DNA of 64,000 nt from positions 2,229,999 to 2,293,998 of the forward strand of contig OX638343.1 in NCBI GenBank assembly GCA_951813075.1, read 5' to 3'. A program made the translations under genes and the position numbers. The stretch is from Arenicellales bacterium. Its GTDB lineage: Bacteria; Pseudomonadota; Gammaproteobacteria; Arenicellales; JAJDZL01. The notes beneath the pieces are model-generated. The model did no database searches, was not told the origin of the DNA, and saw only the letters and a program-made list of their open reading frames with translations. This document shows positions 38,352-48,381 of this stretch, piece after piece (position 1 is the first letter of the stretch; every line of letters starts with the position of its first letter).

Positions 38352-38951
38352 CTACAGACTGCCTTTGGTCGATGGAATAGTACCTTCAGACCTTGAATCA
38401 AATGAAGCGGCCATACGCAATGCCCGTCCGAACGCCTTGAATACAGTTTCAGCGATATGGTGCGCATTTCTGCCGCTGATATTGGTGATGTGCAAGGTAA
38501 TATTTGCGTGATTGCACACAGCTTGGAAAAACTCGCGAATCAGATCAACGTCAAAATCGCCAACTCGGGCGCGCGGGTATTCAACAGCATAATCGAGTGA
38601 CGGCCTGCCAGAGAAATCAATCACCACTCTTGACAGTGCCTCATCCAAGGGAACATAAGCGTGACCATATCGAACAATACCGGACTTGCTTCCGATCGCA
38701 TCGCTCAGCGCTTTACCCAAGGTAATTCCGACGTCCTCAACTGTGTGATGTGCATCGATATGAAGATCGCCGACCGCCTTGATCTTTAGATCAACCATGC
38801 CGTGTCGCGCAATTTGCTCAAGCATATGCTCGAAGAACGGCAATCCGATGTCGAGATCTGAATTTCCGTTTCCATCAAGATTCATCAAAACCGCAATATC
38901 GGTTTCCTTCGTCTTTCTTTGTATATGAGCTGTTCGATCTTTAGTGTTCAC
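38352..38951 (-). CDS. hisB: Imidazoleglycerol-phosphate dehydratase HisB
   Basis: A 199-residue monofunctional IGPD, not the bifunctional phosphatase fusion of E. coli. The manganese-binding [10 protein letters not shown] and its second copy H-A-N-I-T-L-H region are present, with the early L-P-F-F-E-H-M. I place the start at GTG 38951 (V-N-T-K-D-R-T-A-H), seven bases after GAAGAT; a TTG at 38966 in the same frame is an alternative. It is now the first gene of hisB-hisE-tatC, cut off from hisC by accessory DNA. Confidence 0.93.
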   Translation of the reverse strand: MNTKDRTAHIQRKTKETDIAVLMNLDGNGNSDLDIGLPFFEHMLEQIARHGMVDLKIKAVGDLHIDAHHTVEDVGITLGKALSDAIGSKSGIVRYGHAYVPLDEALSRVVIDFSGRPSLDYAVEYPRARVGDFDVDLIREFFQAVCNHANITLHITNISGRNAHHIAETVFKAFGRALRMAASFDSRSEGTIPSTKGSL

Positions 38952-39007
38952 GATCAATATCTTCAATCAGATCAATTGTCTTCATGCGAGTTGTAATGAA
39001 TATCAGC

Positions 39008-39013
39008 ATTATA
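39008..39013 (-). promoter_or_regulatory. Possible -10 box upstream of hisB
   Basis: A consensus TATAAT on the reverse strand, 57 bp before the hisB start. No good -35 box is found at 16-18 bp. Since the upstream his genes are displaced, hisB needs its own promoter; this is a candidate only. Confidence 0.3.
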
Positions 39014-39381
39014 GTAGGGAACACCAATGCCGGTGACGCCTTCACCGAAGGAACACACTATCGACAAGCCGCAATCTGTCAGCGATCAAGTTGTTGGAAT
39101 ATATTGTGTTCCTTGGCAGGGAGTCAAAGAGGGGTATACCAAAATTTGTCGATGTTGAGTTAAGTGACAAACTTTCAAACTCTTGTTGGTGTGCTGCAGT
39201 CAACTATTGCGCGATTGTACCGCAATCGCTGGCGGATTAATTTGTTCAGGTAGCCCAAGCAACACTTGCAAAACATATCGTTAATTTGTCATTCAGAAAA
39301 TGCGATCGAAACTCAGCCCCGGATTGTGGTTTTGATGAAAGCGGCGGGTTACTGTGCTTAATCTGGCCGGGGTCATACCTA
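39014..39381. other. Intergenic region, left flank of the insertion in the his cluster
   Basis: About 370 bp without a convincing gene. It joins hisB to the end of the DUF4143 ATPase gene. I see no integrase, no att-like duplication with the 42.4-42.7 kb flank, and no strong terminator. Confidence 0.4.
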
Positions 39382-41085
39382 TCACTCGATTGGCTCGTAT
39401 TCCAACAATGCAGCCCGTCCGGTCATGCCGATGACTCTAATACACCGTTCTTGACTCAACGCATCCATCAAATGTATTGTCTCCCCAAATTCAATTTCTA
39501 CCGGCTGCTGCTCGCCGTCGTTGATAGCAATGTTGTCTGCGCAAAGGTAGGACCGATTGAGCGTGTCAAAAATTGGATTCAGCTTTCCTGATACATCCGG
39601 AATTTCTCCTGTGGCATTTCGAAAAATAACCGATCCGCCTCCTGCGAGCGGACGCAATGCGATTTGTAAATTACGCTCCTGAGGAACCCATCCATTTTCA
39701 AGATGTGCAGCAAACCCTGTTGAAGCAGCATAAACCACCATTGGCAGTTCAACAGAATGTAACTGAAGTCGCGCTACGCCATGTTCGTCTGTTGAAGCAG
39801 CTACCCAAGTTTTGTTAGGAAATAATGTCAGGACGTCTACCCCTGACAAGGGCTGTGATTCGGCAGACACCATAATTACAACTGCTTTGTCATTTTTGCT
39901 GGCTGGTTGCAAGGGTTGCCATAGTAGATTCAATTTTCGCCAGGGAATGAAAGCACCGTCTTTGTGTTGTTGAAAACTGTCTCCGCCGTATACGACGAAT
40001 GCTTTGATCGATTGTGGTAAGTATTGCAGATGCTTTTTTACCCGTCTGGTACCACGCAGCAACGAACTTGAAGGTGTGGAGTTGGACTTGGCTTCGACAA
40101 GTAGAATTTTCTCCACTTCAGGAATTACGAGATCAACTTCGATACCATTGTGGTCTCGATAGAAATGCAGTCCACCACGCACGCCTATGTTGAATCGACT
40201 TTTCATGATCTCTGTTACTACCCATGTCTCAAAAATCTGTCCACGCAGGGGATGTGAAAGGATGTGTTCAGGTTCGCGAATACCAATCAGATAACATAAC
40301 AGCCCCGTATCAAGAAAGTAGAGCTTCGGCATCTTGGTTACTCGTTTGCGTGTATTACCGTGAAATGGGGATACGCGAACCAGAACGAAACTGGCTTCCA
40401 ATACACTAATCCATGCCTTAGCGGTCGGTTGGGAAATCCCGCAATCCGTCGCTAGCGTTGAATATTTGATCAGACCGCCACTACGTCCCGCACAAAGTTG
40501 AATAAATCGCTCAAAAGTATCAAGATTTCCGATGTTGCTAAGCGTACGTACATCTCGTTGCAGATAGGTTTGAATATAGTCGCCAAGCCATTCGGTCGGA
40601 TTGTGACTTTCGGCGAAGATTCGCGGGTATCCGCCAGTATAGAGCGCCTGTTCCAGATATTCGGGATGCTGAGGAAATTGACTGACCTCATCCCAAGACA
40701 AAGGATGTAGTTGATGCAATGAAGTTCGCCCAGCCAAAGACTGGCTGATCCGCTCCAACAAGGTGAAATTTTGTGAGCCGGTCAGAATCCAGCGACCGCG
40801 CACCGGGTTGTCGTCTACAATAGTTTGGATGTAGGACAGCAATTCCGGAACATATTGCACTTCATCTATGATGACTCCATTACGAAATTGCTTCAGGAAT
40901 CCTTGCGGGTCTTCACTCGCAAATGCTCTGTTATGGGGTAGTTCCAAATTTACATAAGCATGATTTTCGAACACGGTTTTAACCAATGTAGTTTTTCCAC
41001 TTTGCCGAGGTCCGGTTATCGTCAATATCGGCCATTGCCCTGCTGCTTGCCTGAGCTTTGGTTCCAGATTTCGATTTACGATCAT
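39382..41085 (-). CDS. DUF4143 ATPase with an extra C-terminal beta-rich domain
   Basis: A 567-residue protein, about 170 residues longer than usual for this family. Residues 1-390 are AAA_14 plus DUF4143: Walker A G-P-R-Q-S-G-K-T-T (25-33), Walker B G-V-I-I-D-E-V-Q (about 69-76), and the PD-(D/E)XK-like G-I-E-V-D-L-V-I followed by L-L-V-E-A-K-S. Residues about 398-567 form a separate module that begins like a carboxypeptidase-regulatory domain (P-L-S-G-V-D-V-L-T-L-F-P, then T-D-E-H-G-V-A-R-L-Q-L) and includes G-G-S-V-I-F and S-N-I-A-I-N-like A-D-N-I-A-I-N-D-G. I have the impression this module occurs on other accessory proteins, but its role is unknown. It sits inside the his cluster. Confidence 0.82.
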   Translation of the reverse strand: MIVNRNLEPKLRQAAGQWPILTITGPRQSGKTTLVKTVFENHAYVNLELPHNRAFASEDPQGFLKQFRNGVIIDEVQYVPELLSYIQTIVDDNPVRGRWILTGSQNFTLLERISQSLAGRTSLHQLHPLSWDEVSQFPQHPEYLEQALYTGGYPRIFAESHNPTEWLGDYIQTYLQRDVRTLSNIGNLDTFERFIQLCAGRSGGLIKYSTLATDCGISQPTAKAWISVLEASFVLVRVSPFHGNTRKRVTKMPKLYFLDTGLLCYLIGIREPEHILSHPLRGQIFETWVVTEIMKSRFNIGVRGGLHFYRDHNGIEVDLVIPEVEKILLVEAKSNSTPSSSLLRGTRRVKKHLQYLPQSIKAFVVYGGDSFQQHKDGAFIPWRKLNLLWQPLQPASKNDKAVVIMVSAESQPLSGVDVLTLFPNKTWVAASTDEHGVARLQLHSVELPMVVYAASTGFAAHLENGWVPQERNLQIALRPLAGGGSVIFRNATGEIPDVSGKLNPIFDTLNRSYLCADNIAINDGEQQPVEIEFGETIHLMDALSQERCIRVIGMTGRAALLEYEPIE

Positions 41086-41106
41086 TGGCTGGTATTCCGA
41101 TATAAA

Positions 41107-41143
41107 TCAGTATATTTGAAAACTATACTTTGAATTATACTGA
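41107..41143 (-). promoter_or_regulatory. Inverted repeat upstream of the DUF4143 ATPase gene
   Basis: TCAGTATA (41107-41114) and TATACTGA (41136-41143) are inverted arms, with weaker symmetry continuing inward (TTTGAAAAC against the complement of CTTTGAAT). A reverse-strand TATAAT lies at 41139-41134 inside the right arm. Probably the gene's own operator-promoter. Confidence 0.5.
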
Positions 41144-41600
41144 ATATCAAGATTTGATGCAAACTTTATAATCCTGGCAGGCCGCTAACGAATTGTTGTA
41201 AGTATTTGAAGGTCTGTGAATTGCGTAACGAAAATTGACAAACCCTACCTTATATTTGTTGGTGATACCCAAAATAAACTCGCGCCGCAAAGATTTCATT
41301 CGGAGTGGATCAACTTTGAATTGAAATCAACAGCTATGCGCTCGCTGGATTCGCCGGTACAGATACCTGAAACCGACTGAGCGTTCTTCTTTAGACGGCG
41401 TGCTAGGGTTGCGTACACCCACATCACGCGAAATTAGTACCTTTTGACCCAAAAACCCGCTTCCAGCCAAATTGTCACCACCAGTCGCCTTCTTCGTCAC
41501 AGCAGACCCCGGCTTCGGCACCGAATCAGACAGAGAATGGAAATCCGGGCAGCTTTCCGTCCGAGAAATGTTTACAGCACAAATCTCTCCATGTTGATTA
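41144..41600. other. Intergenic region with a possible gene remnant
   Basis: About 450 bp. A reverse-strand frame (41327-41521, upstream limit unclear) ends with R-N-P-S-T-P-S-K-E-E-R-S-V-G-F-R-Y-L-Y. The V-G-F-R ending recalls the C terminus of formylglycine-generating-enzyme-like domains, so it might be a decayed fragment. The resemblance is short and I do not call it a gene. Confidence 0.3.
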
Positions 41601-41602
41601 TG

Positions 41603-41630
41603 ATAGCATTAAGTGATAGCAATATGCTAT
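41603..41630 (+). promoter_or_regulatory. Operator of the toxin-antitoxin pair
   Basis: ATAGCA-ATA-TGCTAT at 41616-41630 is a perfect inverted repeat, and a further ATAGCA half-site lies at 41603-41608. It is about 50 bp before the antitoxin ATG, where a VapB/FitA-type ribbon-helix-helix repressor would bind. Confidence 0.65.
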
Positions 41631-41680
41631 TCTATAGATTAATCTGAATTTCACAGTCAATCTGATCAAGGAGTAATCCA

Positions 41681-41938
41681 ATGAGTTCTGCCATCATTGT
41701 TCGCAACATCAATCCGGGCGATAAATCATGGATCAAGCAGGAGGCAGCACATAGAGGCCTCTCAATGGAAGAGTTTGTTCGCCGTTTGATCCACGAAACG
41801 CGTAAGCGTTCGGAGGGACATACAAAACCGTCAGAAGCCTTCCAACGATATTTCGGGCAGGAACACGGGGTTGAATTGCCGCTTTCTGCACGCTATGGTT
41901 ACAAACCAGTTGTGCTTTCCGACAAGGGTGGAACATGA
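41681..41938 (+). CDS. Antitoxin, FitA/VapB-type ribbon-helix-helix protein
   Basis: An 85-residue antitoxin. The N terminus (A-I-I-V-R-N-I-N-P-G-D-K-S-W-I-K-Q-E-A-A) is a FitA-like ribbon-helix-helix DNA-binding domain, continuing G-L-S-M-E-E-F-V-R-R-L-I-H-E. The C-terminal part should wrap the toxin. Ribosome binding site AAGGAG lies eight bases before ATG. It overlaps the toxin gene by four bases (ATGA) and should repress the operon through the palindrome upstream. Confidence 0.88.
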   Translation: MSSAIIVRNINPGDKSWIKQEAAHRGLSMEEFVRRLIHETRKRSEGHTKPSEAFQRYFGQEHGVELPLSARYGYKPVVLSDKGGT

Positions 41939-42372
41939 CAGCACCTACGTCCTGGCTTCTCGACACAAATATTCTCTCCGAAATGATGCGTCCGAACCCG
42001 GAATCTCGCGTCGCCAATTTTCTTGACGAAATTGCTCCAGAAGGGATCGGTCTTGCCGCAATTACTGTTTGGGAGATCCTCAATGGCATTGGCCAATTAG
42101 ATCCTGGAAAGCGCCGCGACGATATTGCTGAGCGATTTCAGAGAATAGTTGATGATATCTTTGAAGATCGGATTTTTGATTGGACTTCTGCCGATGCCGA
42201 AGTCTGCGCCCGTATCATGGAGGATAAACATCGACGGGGTGAACCGCTTGATAGTCATCTTCCGGACGCAATGCTCGCTGGAACAGCCATACGATGTGGT
42301 TGCGTGATAGTTACACGCAACGAAAGCGAGTTTCTGAATACCGGTGCAAAGGTCGTCAACCCCTGGACTTAG
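41935..42372 (+). CDS. Toxin, VapC/FitB-type PIN-domain ribonuclease
   Basis: A 145-residue PIN-domain RNase. The acidic metal site is visible: Asp10 in W-L-L-D-T-N-I-L-S-E, Glu in T-V-W-E-I-L, Asp in S-H-L-P-D-A-M-L-A-G-T-A. The last segment V-T-R-N-E-S-E-F has E/S in place of the usual Asp, as in some active members. The L-D-T-N-I-L-S-E and P-D-A-M-L-A motifs are those of FitB-like VapCs. Four-base overlap with the antitoxin gene. VapC toxins cleave tRNA or rRNA when the antitoxin is lost; here the pair helps to hold the insertion in the his cluster, by inference. Confidence 0.9.
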   Translation: MTAPTSWLLDTNILSEMMRPNPESRVANFLDEIAPEGIGLAAITVWEILNGIGQLDPGKRRDDIAERFQRIVDDIFEDRIFDWTSADAEVCARIMEDKHRRGEPLDSHLPDAMLAGTAIRCGCVIVTRNESEFLNTGAKVVNPWT

Positions 42373-42734
42373 AAAGAAGATTTACAAGGTCGATTGCGAA
42401 GATGCAACGCCAGAACAAGTCGCAAACACGATACTAGTCTATCGGCGCTAATATTGAAGAAATAGCAGAATCCTGGAACGAAATTACAACCGTTGACACA
42501 AGCTTAAAAATTCCAAAGATAATGTAGCCGCAAGCGAGGATTACTTTCCATCGTTTGGTAGAATCTGGTCGGAAATTCGACGTGATGTCGAGCCAGAACA
42601 CTAACAAAAAATTGGGAGTTTCGTGCCCAATGAATTACGATAGCAATACATGGTCGAATTAGTCCATTTTCAAGTACTGGCGCTAGTCGGGAGTGTTACC
42701 TCTCTGATTGTTTGAGCAACGCTGGCTTGTCCAC
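42373..42734. other. Intergenic region, right flank of the insertion in the his cluster
   Basis: About 360 bp between the toxin gene and the hisC stop. Stop codons break all frames. I see nothing that identifies a mobile element. Confidence 0.4.
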
Positions 42735-43817
42735 TTATAAGCACCTGCCAAGCGCTGCCAATAGTTGTCTGTTTTCGTCATCCGTACCGACAGTCAGCCG
42801 CAAGCAATTCGAAAGCAAGGGATGATAGCCATGCAGATTCTTGATCAATATCCCGTCGAGCTGTAATTCTTCGAAGATTCTCGTCGCATTCTCATCCTTC
42901 ACTCTGATTGTGACAAAGTTGGTCTGCGTTGGAAAAACTTCGATACCACCCATACGTTCAAGATGTGAGATCATCGAATTCCTATGTCGAATTACGGTTT
43001 CAGTATTTTGGCAAATTTCTTCCCAATGGTTCAATGCAAAGACAGCACTCTCTTGTGCCAGTACGCTGATGTTGTATGGAAAGCGAATTTTCTCAAACTC
43101 GGTTGACCAACTCGGTTGACTCATCATGTATCCGACTCGAAGCCCTGCGAATCCGCTCTTTGATAGCGTCCGTACGATAACGAGGTTTTCGTATTGCTCT
43201 GCCATAGCCATGATGCTTCGCCCTGAATAAGCATGATATGCCTCGTCTACGACAACCAGCCCGTCAGAAACACGTACAGTGTCCTCAATCAATTTTTCGT
43301 CGAAGAAATTTCCTGTCGGATTGTTGGGATAGGCGATGAAAATGCACGCCGGTTGATTGCGCTCGACTCCCGAGAGCCAGGAATCCTGCGATAATTGGAA
43401 GTTCTCATCCAGATCAATTCCGACAAAATTACCTCTAGTGTACTGGGCAATAATTTCATACATGGCAAACGAAGGTTGCGGTGCCATGATCGTTTTACCG
43501 TAACCACCGACAGCCATCTGTATCAGTTGCAGAAGCTCATCAGATCCATTTCCTAAAGTCAATAGCAGACTATCAGGAACCTCAAACACCTGGCGTAACT
43601 TGCTCTTCAGTTCTTTCGCAGTTGGGTCCGGATAACGATTAACCTCAACACTGGCGATTAATTCCAACCACTTTTTCTTGAGAGATTCACTGAAACCATA
43701 GGGCGATTCCATCGCATCAAGTTTCACGGTCCCCGTAAACGGTACAACCCGATAGGCACTGAGGGAACGAATTTGCGGGTGTATCAAACTGCTTGGTTTT
43801 AGGTTCTTGCTATGCAT
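42735..43817 (-). CDS. hisC: Histidinol-phosphate aminotransferase HisC
   Basis: A 360-residue fold-type I PLP aminotransferase. The Schiff-base Lys is in R-T-L-S-K-S-G-F-A-G-L-R-V-G-Y; Y-P-N-N-P-T-G-N and D-E-A-Y-H-A-Y contact the cofactor. It converts imidazole acetol phosphate to histidinol phosphate. ATG 43817 overlaps the end of hisD by eight bases; an in-frame TTG lies six bases earlier. The next his gene in the pathway operon (hisB) is 3.8 kb away, beyond the accessory insertion. Confidence 0.95.
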   Translation of the reverse strand: MHSKNLKPSSLIHPQIRSLSAYRVVPFTGTVKLDAMESPYGFSESLKKKWLELIASVEVNRYPDPTAKELKSKLRQVFEVPDSLLLTLGNGSDELLQLIQMAVGGYGKTIMAPQPSFAMYEIIAQYTRGNFVGIDLDENFQLSQDSWLSGVERNQPACIFIAYPNNPTGNFFDEKLIEDTVRVSDGLVVVDEAYHAYSGRSIMAMAEQYENLVIVRTLSKSGFAGLRVGYMMSQPSWSTEFEKIRFPYNISVLAQESAVFALNHWEEICQNTETVIRHRNSMISHLERMGGIEVFPTQTNFVTIRVKDENATRIFEELQLDGILIKNLHGYHPLLSNCLRLTVGTDDENRQLLAALGRCL

Positions 43818-45123
43818 TGTCAAGATATCGATACTCTGCTGAACGCGCGTGCGCAGTGAGTTGCTCTTCGCGTGCCAGGATGCTCGCGGTTTTCGCGAGC
43901 TCCCGCGATCCTTCTCTGGAACAATGAATGATTGACGTCCGTTTTATGAAATCATAGACGCCGAGAGGGGAACTGAATCTCGCAGAACCTGATGTGGGTA
44001 GTACGTGATTCGGACCGGCGCAATAGTCACCGAGAACTTCGGCGCTGTCCGACCCGATGAATATTGCACCTGCATTGCGAACCATCTGCGCAATTTCTTC
44101 TGCATTTTCCAACATCAAACCAAGATGTTCGGGTGCCACACGGTCGATTACAGCGACAAGTTCTTCGTAATTACGCACATGAACAAGAGCACCATTCTTG
44201 GCCAAGGAATTTGCGATGGTGAGATTTCTTTCCATTTTCGGTAGCATGTTCTGCATGCAGTCTCGCACTTCGTCAAGTTTATCCTGACTCAGTGAAAGCA
44301 GAATTGACTGTGCATCATCATCGTGTTCTGCCTGGGCGAACATATCCATGGCCGCCCATTCGGCGTTGGTGCTCTCATCGCAGGCCACCACAACTTCCGA
44401 AGGTCCGGCCACAATGTCAATCCCGACATAACCGAATACCTGGCGCTTGGCGGAGGATACCCAAGTATTTCCGGGCCCCACAATCTTGTCAACCTTTGGA
44501 ACCGTCTGAGTTCCAAAAGCAAGCGCCGCTACAGCTTGTGCGCCGCCGATCGTAAATACCCGATCGACACCCGCGATGTGCGCAGCTGCAAGAACGGAAT
44601 CCTTGATTTCTCCGCCTGGGGCAGGCACAGTCATAATGATTTCGTTGACTCCCGCGATCCGCGCAGGCAGTGCAGTCATCAACACTGAAGATGGATAGGC
44701 AGCTTTACCACCCGGAACGTAGATTCCAACCGTTTGAATTGCGGTCAGTTTCTGACCCAGGCGAGATCCAACTTCCTCCTCGTAGACCCACGACTGTTCA
44801 ATCTGACGTGTATGAAACCGTCGTATTCGATCTGCAGCAACGATTATTGCTTCTCTTAGCTCGGGTTCGATACGCACAGCAGCAGATTCCAGCTCATCCG
44901 CGTCAATTTCGAGGTCCGTCATGCTGTCAACATCACTACTATCGAAACGTTTAGTTAACTCAAGCAACGCATAGTCACCTTCGTTTCGAACTCTTGAGAT
45001 GATATCAGCCACTGTCTGATCGGTCTCATGTGTGAACTCTACGCCTCGTTGCAGAATCTGGGAGAATTCTTCATCGAATTGACGATCAGTTGTGGAAAGT
45101 TGTCGGATCTCAAGATTCATCAT
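43810..45123 (-). CDS. hisD: Histidinol dehydrogenase HisD
   Basis: A 437-residue zinc enzyme catalysing the final two oxidations to histidine. Family landmarks are G-I-Y-V-P-G-G-K-A-A-Y-P-S-S-V-L, V-D-K-I-V-G-P-G-N-T-W-V, D-I-V-A-G-P-S-E-V and A-E-H-D-D-D-A-Q, with G-P-N-H-V-L-P-T near the C-terminal zinc site. It starts within the last codons of hisG (14-base overlap) and overlaps hisC by eight bases. Confidence 0.97.
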   Translation of the reverse strand: MMNLEIRQLSTTDRQFDEEFSQILQRGVEFTHETDQTVADIISRVRNEGDYALLELTKRFDSSDVDSMTDLEIDADELESAAVRIEPELREAIIVAADRIRRFHTRQIEQSWVYEEEVGSRLGQKLTAIQTVGIYVPGGKAAYPSSVLMTALPARIAGVNEIIMTVPAPGGEIKDSVLAAAHIAGVDRVFTIGGAQAVAALAFGTQTVPKVDKIVGPGNTWVSSAKRQVFGYVGIDIVAGPSEVVVACDESTNAEWAAMDMFAQAEHDDDAQSILLSLSQDKLDEVRDCMQNMLPKMERNLTIANSLAKNGALVHVRNYEELVAVIDRVAPEHLGLMLENAEEIAQMVRNAGAIFIGSDSAEVLGDYCAGPNHVLPTSGSARFSSPLGVYDFIKRTSIIHCSREGSRELAKTASILAREEQLTAHARSAEYRYLDNA

Positions 45124-45778
45124 TCCGCTTCCGGGCAGCCAATTCGAGTTTCGATACGATATCCTTGATCAACTTTTCCTTCAGTCGCATTGCAGCCTTG
45201 TTTGCGATCAGCCGCGCGCTGATATCGGCAATACTTTCCACCTTGACCAATCCATTGCTGCGCAATGTCTCACCGGTCTGTGAGAGATCGACAATTTGGT
45301 CAGCCAGTCCGCGCGAAGGTGCAAGTTCCATCGACCCAGAAAGATGCATGACATCAACATAAACACCTTTGGCTGCAAAATGTCGACGAGTGGTATTCAC
45401 ATACTTTGTTGCAACTCTGAGTTTTCTTCGGTGGTCGTCAGCACCGTTTGCTGATCGTACTTTTTCCGCCACCACCAATTGACACTTTGATATCCCAAGA
45501 TCAACCAGTTCGTAAAAACCCCCGTCTTGCAATTCAAGCAATACATCTTTTCCGACGATTCCAAGGTCGGCTCCGCCCAGCCGCACGTACGTCGGTACAT
45601 CCGTATTTCTGACGACAATCAGTTGAACATTTTCGTTGTGGGTGTCGAAAAGAAGACTACGTGAACTACTGATATCCTCAACTGGCGCGATACCAGCATG
45701 TTCAAGCAGTGGAGTGACTGATTTGACAATGCGCCCTTTTGAAATTGCGATTGCAATGCGATTAGTACGATTTTCCAT
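45110..45778 (-). CDS. hisG: ATP phosphoribosyltransferase HisG, short form
   Basis: A 222-residue catalytic subunit starting M-E-N-R-T-N-R-I-A-I-A-I-S-K-G-R at ATG 45778; the frame remains open upstream into murA, but that part is not HisG. It has A-D-L-G-I-V-G-K-D and the PRPP loop region I-V-D-L-S-Q-T-G-E-T-L. The C-terminal ACT-like histidine-binding domain of long HisG is missing, so this is the short form, which needs HisZ for activity and feedback control. hisZ is not in the window. It follows murA by 37 bp. Confidence 0.94.
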   Translation of the reverse strand: MENRTNRIAIAISKGRIVKSVTPLLEHAGIAPVEDISSSRSLLFDTHNENVQLIVVRNTDVPTYVRLGGADLGIVGKDVLLELQDGGFYELVDLGISKCQLVVAEKVRSANGADDHRRKLRVATKYVNTTRRHFAAKGVYVDVMHLSGSMELAPSRGLADQIVDLSQTGETLRSNGLVKVESIADISARLIANKAAMRLKEKLIKDIVSKLELAARKRNDES

Positions 45779-45815
45779 CGTAATCTGACCTTGGGATGCA
45801 AATTGCGAGGATCGG

Positions 45816-47174
<1,359 letters not shown>

Positions 47175-47182
47175 TTATTTCG

Positions 47183-47494
47183 TCAATTTGCCGGATTCAG
47201 TTTGGTTTGAAGTTCACCGTTTTGATACATCGACAGCAAGATATCACTGCCACCAACGAATTCACCGTCGATATAAACCTGTGGTATCGTCGGCCAGTTT
47301 GAGAATTGTTTGATACCTTCTCGAACTTCCATATCACTTAAGACATTGACCGTTGCGAACTGTGTGCCACAAGCTTCAAGAATCTGTACGGCCCGGCTTG
47401 AAAACCCGCATTGGGGGAACTGTGGCGTGCCTTTCATGAAAAGGACGACACGATTGTTGCTCACAGTTTCTTTGATACGTTCTTCGGCGCTCAT
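47183..47494 (-). CDS. grxD: Monothiol glutaredoxin GrxD (CGFS type)
   Basis: A 103-residue monothiol glutaredoxin. The active site Q-C-G-F-S, the T-I-P-Q-V-Y-I glutathione site and G-G-S-D-I-L are all present. It binds a [2Fe-2S] cluster as a dimer or with a BolA partner and moves clusters between proteins. I use ATG 47494 (M-S-A-E-E-R-I-K-E) rather than the longer frame from 47515. It sits 41 bp downstream of the bolA-family gene. Confidence 0.95.
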   Translation of the reverse strand: MSAEERIKETVSNNRVVLFMKGTPQFPQCGFSSRAVQILEACGTQFATVNVLSDMEVREGIKQFSNWPTIPQVYIDGEFVGGSDILLSMYQNGELQTKLNPAN

Positions 47495-47535
47495 ATCTGT
47501 TTTTTCTCCTATCAATTATCAATAATTTATGTGAT

Positions 47536-47778
47536 TCAGGACGACTGATTGTTCCACTGTTGCGGAGTATAGGTGCGCAACGATAGAGCGTGGATTATTT
47601 CGTCCATTTTGTCACCGAGTCCTCCATACACCATACGATGCTGCTCAAGCATGGATTTCCCCGCAAAATCAGAACAGATTACAACGGCTTCAAAGTGTCT
47701 TCCGTCTCCGACTACATCAGCAGACGATCCACTCAAACCCTCTTCAATCCATAGTTTTACCTGTTCAGGTGCTACCAA
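47536..47778 (-). CDS. BolA/IbaG family protein
   Basis: An 80-residue protein with the BolA fold and the IbaG (YrbA) pattern: V-V-G-D-G-R-H-F-E-A-V-V-I-C-S-D-F with the invariant His that can ligate a shared [2Fe-2S] cluster, then Q-H-R-M-V-Y-G-G-L-G. The start seems to be TTG 47778 behind AAAGGAAA. Next to grxD it forms a likely Grx-BolA partnership. Its place upstream of murA matches ibaG in enterics. Confidence 0.9.
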   Translation of the reverse strand: MVAPEQVKLWIEEGLSGSSADVVGDGRHFEAVVICSDFAGKSMLEQHRMVYGGLGDKMDEIIHALSLRTYTPQQWNNQSS

Positions 47779-48046
47779 TTTTTTTCCTTTCAGATAATTT
47801 CAAAGAAACAGCATGCAAGTCCCATATTTTACCACATCACCGTATAACCCAATACACCGTGCGCAGTTCTACAGCGATTCTGATTGCGAGATTGTCATGG
47901 TAATCAACACCTTGTTTTGAATGTTGAAATAAGTGATAGATCGGTCCGCGACCCGGGAGAATCTCAAACAGGTGTGGTGCTGGGGATTGGTTCTGTTTTG
48001 TGCGTTAATTCGCAGAATGACTCAGATGCAGTGTCCGCACCTGAAT

Positions 48047-48376
48047 TCACGCTGTTCCGGATGGCGAGTCGGTCTCAGCCTGATAAATATCATCCAAATT
48101 GTTGACGCGGGCGATTCGCGTCAACACATCTGGTACGTTGGTAAATTTCAAAGATGTGCGGTTACTGCGAGCCTGCGAGAGCCACTCTACGCAAAGCGCT
48201 ACAGCGGCACTGTCGGCACTTGTGATTCCGCTAAGTTCAATGTCCACATTTTTGTCCGGGAACGACGAAAGATTCACACTTCTGTGAACTGCAGCAACCG
48301 TATCCAAGCGCAGTTCGCCTGCCACGCGTAGATGAATAACACCGTCTTCCAGAGACTTTTCAACGGTCGCGTTCAA
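48047..48376 (-). CDS. mlaB: STAS-domain protein, MlaB-like
   Basis: A 109-residue protein with an anti-sigma-antagonist-like STAS fold (V-A-G-E-L-R-L-D-T-V, then D-I-E-L-S-G-I-T-S-A-D-S-A-A-V-A-L). In MlaFEDB, MlaB sits on the MlaF ATPase and modulates phospholipid transport. The conserved T/S-x-x-D/S-S-A region fits MlaB. Start appears to be TTG 48376, five bases after the mlaD stop. mlaC, which normally lies between the two, is missing. Confidence 0.82.
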   Translation of the reverse strand: MNATVEKSLEDGVIHLRVAGELRLDTVAAVHRSVNLSSFPDKNVDIELSGITSADSAAVALCVEWLSQARSNRTSLKFTNVPDVLTRIARVNNLDDIYQAETDSPSGTA

Positions 48377-48381
48377 TCGGG

